DNA from: Cycas panzhihuaensis
Taxonomy: Eukaryota > Cycadophyta
NCBI GenBank assembly: GCA_023213395.1
Contig: CM041465.1
Location: 94,495,741 to 94,559,740 of the forward strand
Length of the DNA: 64,000 bases
Direction of reading: 5' to 3'
How positions within the stretch are numbered: position 1 is the first letter of the stretch; each line of letters opens with the position of its first letter. Positions 58,872-64,000 of the stretch are shown one piece after another. Made by a program: the position numbers and the translations under genes. The notes under the pieces are model-generated. The model did not search any database. It was not told the origin of the DNA and saw nothing but the letters and a program-made list of their open reading frames with translations.

Positions 58872-60854
58872 TTATGATACTATGATTCTATTTTTTTTGT
58901 TTTATTTTTGTGTCTTTAGGGTTTTATGTTTGTGAACTAATCTACCTAAAGGGTAACTAAACTAAGATTTTAAATTTTAAGGGTCTCTAAGAAAGTTCTC
59001 GATTACTATCCTATCTAGTGGTGCCTACCCATAAGTATCAAACTAAGGACCTGATATACTAGTATGTGAGCTCAAGGCTTGATATACCTTAGTATGTGGG
59101 CTATAAAAAAGGTATAGGACCCTATTAATTTGTTTCACCACCTATACTAGACTTATGCTTAGCGATAGATCTAGTGGTAAGAAATTATTTAACCAAGGTA
59201 CTCATCCCCTCTAGGTCTAGCCTAGTCTCCAAACTCTAATAGGAAAGGGTCAACACCTTAGCTTGCCACCTATTACATTTGATAGTCAATGGTTTTCTCA
59301 ACAAATTAGAGTGTATAAATAGCATGTGTGGGGTGGTAACTTAGGGGTCCTAACCGTTCCCCTTGCAATACTAGAAATGGGAAATTCAATTAGGAAATTA
59401 CCTTTTTAATGTGGAAATATTAATTTTATGATGAGTTATTTACAAGCACAAGGTTCTTTTTAAGCAAAACAACTAAAATAAAGATGAAAATAAAAGAAAT
59501 TAAAAAGACAAAGTTAGGTTTAGAATGCTCTTTGATAGGCCAAGTGCAACAGAGAATCATATTAACCTTATAAGAGCAACACCTATATAAGATCAATACC
59601 ATGCACTTGTTAGCCTTAAAAGTAGAATTAGACAGTTGAATAAAGATTACTAATAGCCTAAAGTAGTACAAGAACTTAAAAAAAAACTAAAATAGGCCTC
59701 TAAAAAATAAGAAAGAGGCACAAATATGCTTAAAATATAAGGTTAACCTTATATCTTTAGTAAATTAGCTCCAAATTAAGCTCAATTAGATCCTAAAATG
59801 CAGATCTTTGAATCTAATTTCCAATGGTCTAGACAATTTATAAATTAGAGTTATGGTTGCTGAGTTATTATCAAAGAAGTATAAGTACATTTTTATGATA
59901 AAATTTAAATAAGGATCGGCTTAGGCCCCTTCTGAAACTGGCCCTCGGTCACCTATAGACTAAACATGACCACATGATGATGTAGCTAGGGGGCTTATGG
60001 ACCTAAAATTATATCAAATATAGCTTAATCCCTATTTGAAAATGAAAAACATATCAAATATAGTTAAGTCCCTTTTGAGGTCCATCCTTTTAACTAAAGA
60101 CCAGGGTTATTTAAGTGATGAAAAAGACTAGATTTAGGGGCTAGACACTAGATTTGAGTAATAAATTCAAAAATAACTTAATTTCATTGAATAATATTGA
60201 TTCAAAAAGGATAAATATAAAATATTTTTATGAAATTAGAGATGTGAAGGCTTACATAGCCTACGGGTGAAAAAGGATGAACCTTGCAAGGTATGAATGG
60301 AAAAAAGAGGTACCAAATGATTATAGAATATAACAAAACTTTAGAAGAAGGGAAACTAAGGTCAAAAGGACCCAATGGACTTATTGCTTTTGAGAAACAA
60401 CCTCAAAAATGAGTAGAATGGAGCTATGGAAGGCCTATGGGTTGTGTGAGATAAATAGAGGATAATGGGCTAGAAAGGAGCTTAAAACTACCTAAGATCT
60501 ATCTAAATAGGTTCTAGTAGGGAGAGAATGAGTGTGTATAGCCACCATAAGGAGAAATATTGCTTTAGTAGAGAGAAATAAGTAATTCTAGGGTGGGTAT
60601 GATGTAGAAACAAGTTTTTTTCTTCCATTTTTTGCTTAAAACTAGAACTAAACCCTATACACATGTACACAAGATTGGAATTCATTGCAAGAAGTTGATA
60701 TTTACTAGAAACTATTGCATTTCATGTCAATACTATAGAATACATAAATTTTGAGAGAAAAATAAGAAAACATGAGTAAATGGGACGGTGTTATGAAGGA
60801 ACAAGCCTCCATTTATTAATATTACACTTATAAAATACCAAATCAAGTATAAAT
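58872..60854 (-). other. Element 5 long leader
   Basis: Nearly 2 kb between the 5' LTR and gag. I see no frame or domain. It may contain an old nested insertion, but no bounding repeats are visible. Confidence 0.5.
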
Positions 60855-60867
60855 GGCTCTGATACCA
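60855..60867 (-). promoter_or_regulatory. Primer-binding site of element 5
   Basis: TGGTATCAGAGCC on minus directly abuts the LTR end GTATTTAACA; complementary to plant initiator tRNA-Met. Confidence 0.93.
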
Positions 60868-61257
60868 TGTTAAATACTTCAAGATCTAAGAAATCATGTG
60901 CTTTGATCAATATATCAAGAAAAATAACAAAACTGTTTAATAAAACTATCAAAATATACAAGAACAACTCAAATGAATAAAGTACATGTGAATTTGTCAC
61001 CATGTAAGGCTCTATTTGGGCAGAGCTTCTACATAATATCAAATGTAAATATATAAAGTAATGATACAGGGATATATTTATAGGCATCCCATTAATAACT
61101 TAATAAATATAATTAGCTAACTAAGTAGCACATGAGGTAGACCTAACCATATTATACAATGAGATTAAATTTATAATAAGGTCACCTAAGGATTACATAA
61201 TGTATATAAAATTATATGAAATATAAGAAATGAAGGTGATATTACATGGTTTTAATA
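60868..61257 (-). repeat. Element 5 5' LTR (390 bp)
   Basis: Starts TGTTAAATAC and ends TTTTAATA (CA changed to TA), followed by ATTAG. Confidence 0.92.
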
Positions 61258-61262
61258 ATTAG

Positions 61263-62045
61263 GTGCCAAAGCCTATGGCTATATTGGATTGCCATTCTAG
61301 TCCAGTAAAATCCCTCCTCATTAATGGTGTCTTCTCATAATGAATTTACATTAGACATAAGAATTTCTGTAGTTATGTTGCTAAAGACTGTAGAAACTTT
61401 TTCAAGTTTTTATGGGTAATGGAATGCTAGTTGATGCCATTGAAAGGATACCTCTTGAAGTTTCTATTATTTACTTTTTTAGGCTCACAACACCAAGTGT
61501 GAATCTAGGTTAATACAAAGTATCAATAAAGGATTTTGCATATTCTTTAGAGGTTACTAGTGTCACCATTTACATCACTTTGGTGGCATTAATAGATACC
61601 TATTAAGGAGTAGTTTTCATGGCAGCATTTTAGATTTATATGATTTTTGAATAGTTATATCATAACCTTGCATTCCCTCTAGTATTTATGTAATAAACTA
61701 TAGCTAATATTACTATTACAATGGCCATATTTGATAGAATTGTAGGAATTTCTTGTACTATATTTTATTTTAGTTTATGCTAGATGTAAATACAATATTT
61801 TTGAGTTTGAAAGCACAACAATGTTTTCCTCCTTATTACCTTTTAACAAGATATTTATTGAGTTTGGAGGCATAAGTAATTTATCCTCCTCATCACCATT
61901 AACAATGGTGCATTTTTTTTTTCTTGTGGAAGATGGCATAAATACCACTTCCTGGCATTCTACTTAGTAATGACACCATCACTTATATTTTTCTTGGCAT
62001 GTAGAAGTATAGATAATATTCATATGATAGAATATCATATGATAT
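61263..62045. other. Unassigned spacer
   Basis: AT-rich DNA between element 5 and the truncated gypsy pol. No gene recognised. Confidence 0.5.
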
Positions 62046-64000
62046 TCATCTGGTTAGGTAGTTCAATATGCTCTCATGATACTTATTAGATTGAGATCTA
62101 CTCCATGTTGATGAATCACATATATGAAGATTGAGACAATTATCTTCATGGGATTCTAGTAAGGCAACTAATGATTCATCATGGGAGAGGCACCTTAAGA
62201 GAATTCCATTGAAATAATACTTATACAATATATCATCAAGCAAAAGTTATTGCCTAGCAGCGGCTTGAATTCATCTTCTCTTCTTTATAGTAGCAAGAGA
62301 AGGAAAAGATTTATCGTGAATATATAACTTAATCTCTCGATACCATGGATCATCAGAAGGGATGACATGGACATGGAGGATGTGTTGATCTAGAAGGAAA
62401 TTATCAATACATTGACTAGTGAGATTAGGAAGAGGAGCATCAGCCATGATCTTTAGGATGATCATGCCCTTTTCTGACTTCCTATTAACCATTTATAAGT
62501 TAAACTCTTGAAGCAATAAGGACCACTTACCTAATTGACCGATGAGGTTAGATTTAGTAAGTAGATATCTTATAGGGTTAGATTGAATAATGAGGTAGAC
62601 CTTGTTCTTGAGGAGGCAGTGGTGTAACTTCTTAGTAGCAAAAATTAAAGTAAGACATTCTTTTTCAGGTAAAGGGTAGTGAAGTTCGATAGCCACAAGG
62701 GTCCTATTAATAAAATAGATGGCCTTCTCTTTATCAAGCTCATCTTCCTGTACTAGCATTCTTGCTAATGATTCCTATGTAGTTGAAGTATATAAAATAA
62801 ATGGTTTATCAAACCTTAGTAGAGCAAGAACATGCACTGAAACTAAGGCTTGCTTCAACTTATCAAAGGATTTTTGAACTTGAGGAGTCCATTGTAAATC
62901 AATATCTTTCTTTAAAAGATTGATGATAGGCTTAGTATCTAAGACAAAATTAGCAATGAAATGTCTCAAGAAACCAAGTTTACCTAGAAAAGATTTAATT
63001 TACTTTTAGCTCTTAGGAGGAGGAATTTAGACAATCACCTCGATCTTATCGGGATTAATTATAATCCCATCTTGAGAAATAATGTTTCCCAATATCTTTC
63101 CTAACGTAACAACAAAAATGCATTTGGAAGGATTAAGGCATAAGGGATATTTCTTATACCTTTTGAAAATCATTCTAAGGTCATGCAAATGATCGAATAT
63201 TTTGTATGAAAGGATGAGCATATCATCTAAATATACAACAGTGATATTACTAGTCAAGTTGTGGAAAATATATACCATAAATTTTTGATATATCGCACTG
63301 GCATTCTTCAATCCAAATGGCATGACTTTATAAATAAAAGTTCCCCAAGGAGTAGGTGAAAGTGGTCTTATGATGGTCATGTGGTGAATTAGAAATTTGA
63401 TTACATCCTAAAAAGTCATCTATAAGAGACATTACCTCAAAATCGATCATTTGGTCCTAAATCTGATTAAGAAAAAGGAGGGAAAAGTTATCCTTAGGAC
63501 ATATATCATTGATATCATAAAAGTCAATGTAGATTTAAATTGTACCTTTCTTTTTTGCAATAGGAACCATGTTAGACACCCATTAAGAATAATCAATACT
63601 CTCAATGAATCTAGCTCTTAACAACTGCTCTACTTCTTGTTTAATAGCAAGGGAGAGACACAAATGAATAGGCTATTATTTTTTCCTTTTGGGTTTAGCC
63701 TTAGGAATAACAGTGATGTTATGTTCAATAACTTGAGAGTCAAGGCCTTACATATCTTTATAAACCCATGCAAAAATTGAATAGAGCTCATGAAAGAGAT
63801 CCTTAAACTGGGCAATCTCTTAGGGAGTACAACTAGCTCCCAACTTGATAATTCTAGGAACATCTCCTATCTCTAGATCTATTCAATGGTTTGTTCTATA
63901 AGCATTGCATTTCCTTTCTTAAAATGAGGAGGGATAGGCTCTATTGAGGAAGTATCCTCTTGGTGTTGGGAATGATTAATTATGACTTTAGAGAACCCCA
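62046..64000 (-). pseudogene. Truncated gypsy pol (element 6), RT to integrase start
   Basis: Reads off the window's right edge on minus. RT: DNFSLLFLNQI (about 63490), the frame 63380-63027 with YKVMPFGLKNASAIYQKFMV and catalytic YLDD at residues 50-53, then CPKDNFS-type and FIANFVLDTKPIINLLKKD pieces. RNase H: AIYFINRTLVAIELHYPLPE and KECLTLIFATKK (62759-62493). A linker (KSEKGMIILKIMADAPLPN) leads to an integrase N-terminus with SHDESLVALLESHEDNCLNL near 62180, where it is cut off. Gene order and wording follow the pol of the 13865-30813 element closely, so it is a relative. No RNase H lies between its RNase H and integrase. Confidence 0.88.

Larger units (their letters stand above)
53784..61257 (-). 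mobile_element. Element 5: full-length Ty1/copia, 7.47 kb, TSD ATTAG
   Basis: Two 390-bp LTRs (53784-54173 and 60868-61257) are flanked by a perfect ATTAG duplication (53779-53783, 61258-61262). The primer-binding site is a perfect TGGTATCAGAGCC. Gag, protease, integrase, RT and RNase H follow right to left, the copia order. The leader between LTR and gag is about 2 kb, longer than usual. All frames are broken. Confidence 0.95.

Noticed and set aside
61400-61470. Possible PPR-like tail (LVDAIERIPLEV) right of element 5
   Set aside because: Too short and not supported by neighbouring PPR units. The sequence left of element 5 (53173-53778) is not PPR either.

Overview
The window is nuclear DNA from a flowering plant, almost certainly a repeat-dense heterochromatic stretch. 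The evidence is Ty3/gypsy and Ty1/copia elements of plant type, plant mobile domain (PMD) sequences, a decayed pentatricopeptide repeat (PPR) gene, and an AT-rich background. I see no intact host gene, no rRNA or tRNA gene and no CRISPR array. Nearly every reading frame is interrupted by stops, mostly where a Gln, Arg or Trp codon is expected. The species cannot be named from sequence alone.

Layout. 1-1853 (- strand): relic of a PMD gene. 2146-20652: two direct, head-to-tail copies of a ~9.25 kb unit, about 2-3% diverged. Each unit holds left-flank DNA with a 52-bp repeat array split by a solo LTR, then a 2.7 kb LTR, then the 3' third of a large gypsy element. 13865-30813 (- strand): that element complete, 16.95 kb, with a perfect 5-bp target duplication (GATGC). 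It is of Tat/Ogre type: gag, protease, RT, RNase H and integrase run right to left, followed by an antisense PMD gene and then a second, plant/archaeal-type RNase H next to the 3' LTR. 30819-33843: AT-rich spacer. 33844-51305: a small LTR element on + (element 4) hosting two gypsy insertions, element 2 in its 5' LTR (TSD ATTAA) and element 3 in its interior (TSD TACAT). 51492-51865: copia-like LTR plus primer-binding site stub. 52085-53172: PPR pseudogene. 53784-61257 (- strand): full-length copia element (TSD ATTAG). 62046-64000 (- strand): truncated gypsy pol related to the large element, running off the window.

How the parts relate. The main interest is the large gypsy element and its duplicated 3' third. 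Its sense strand carries gag-pol and a detached RNase H; its opposite strand carries a PMD gene with what looks like a retained intron. The PMD gene lies between integrase and the extra RNase H. The same RNase H-integrase junction, with no RNase H between, recurs in the truncated element at the right edge. The diverged PMD relic at the left edge suggests PMD-bearing repeats are recurrent here. Because the 3' third is present twice, the two copies show directly which stop codons arose after the duplication.
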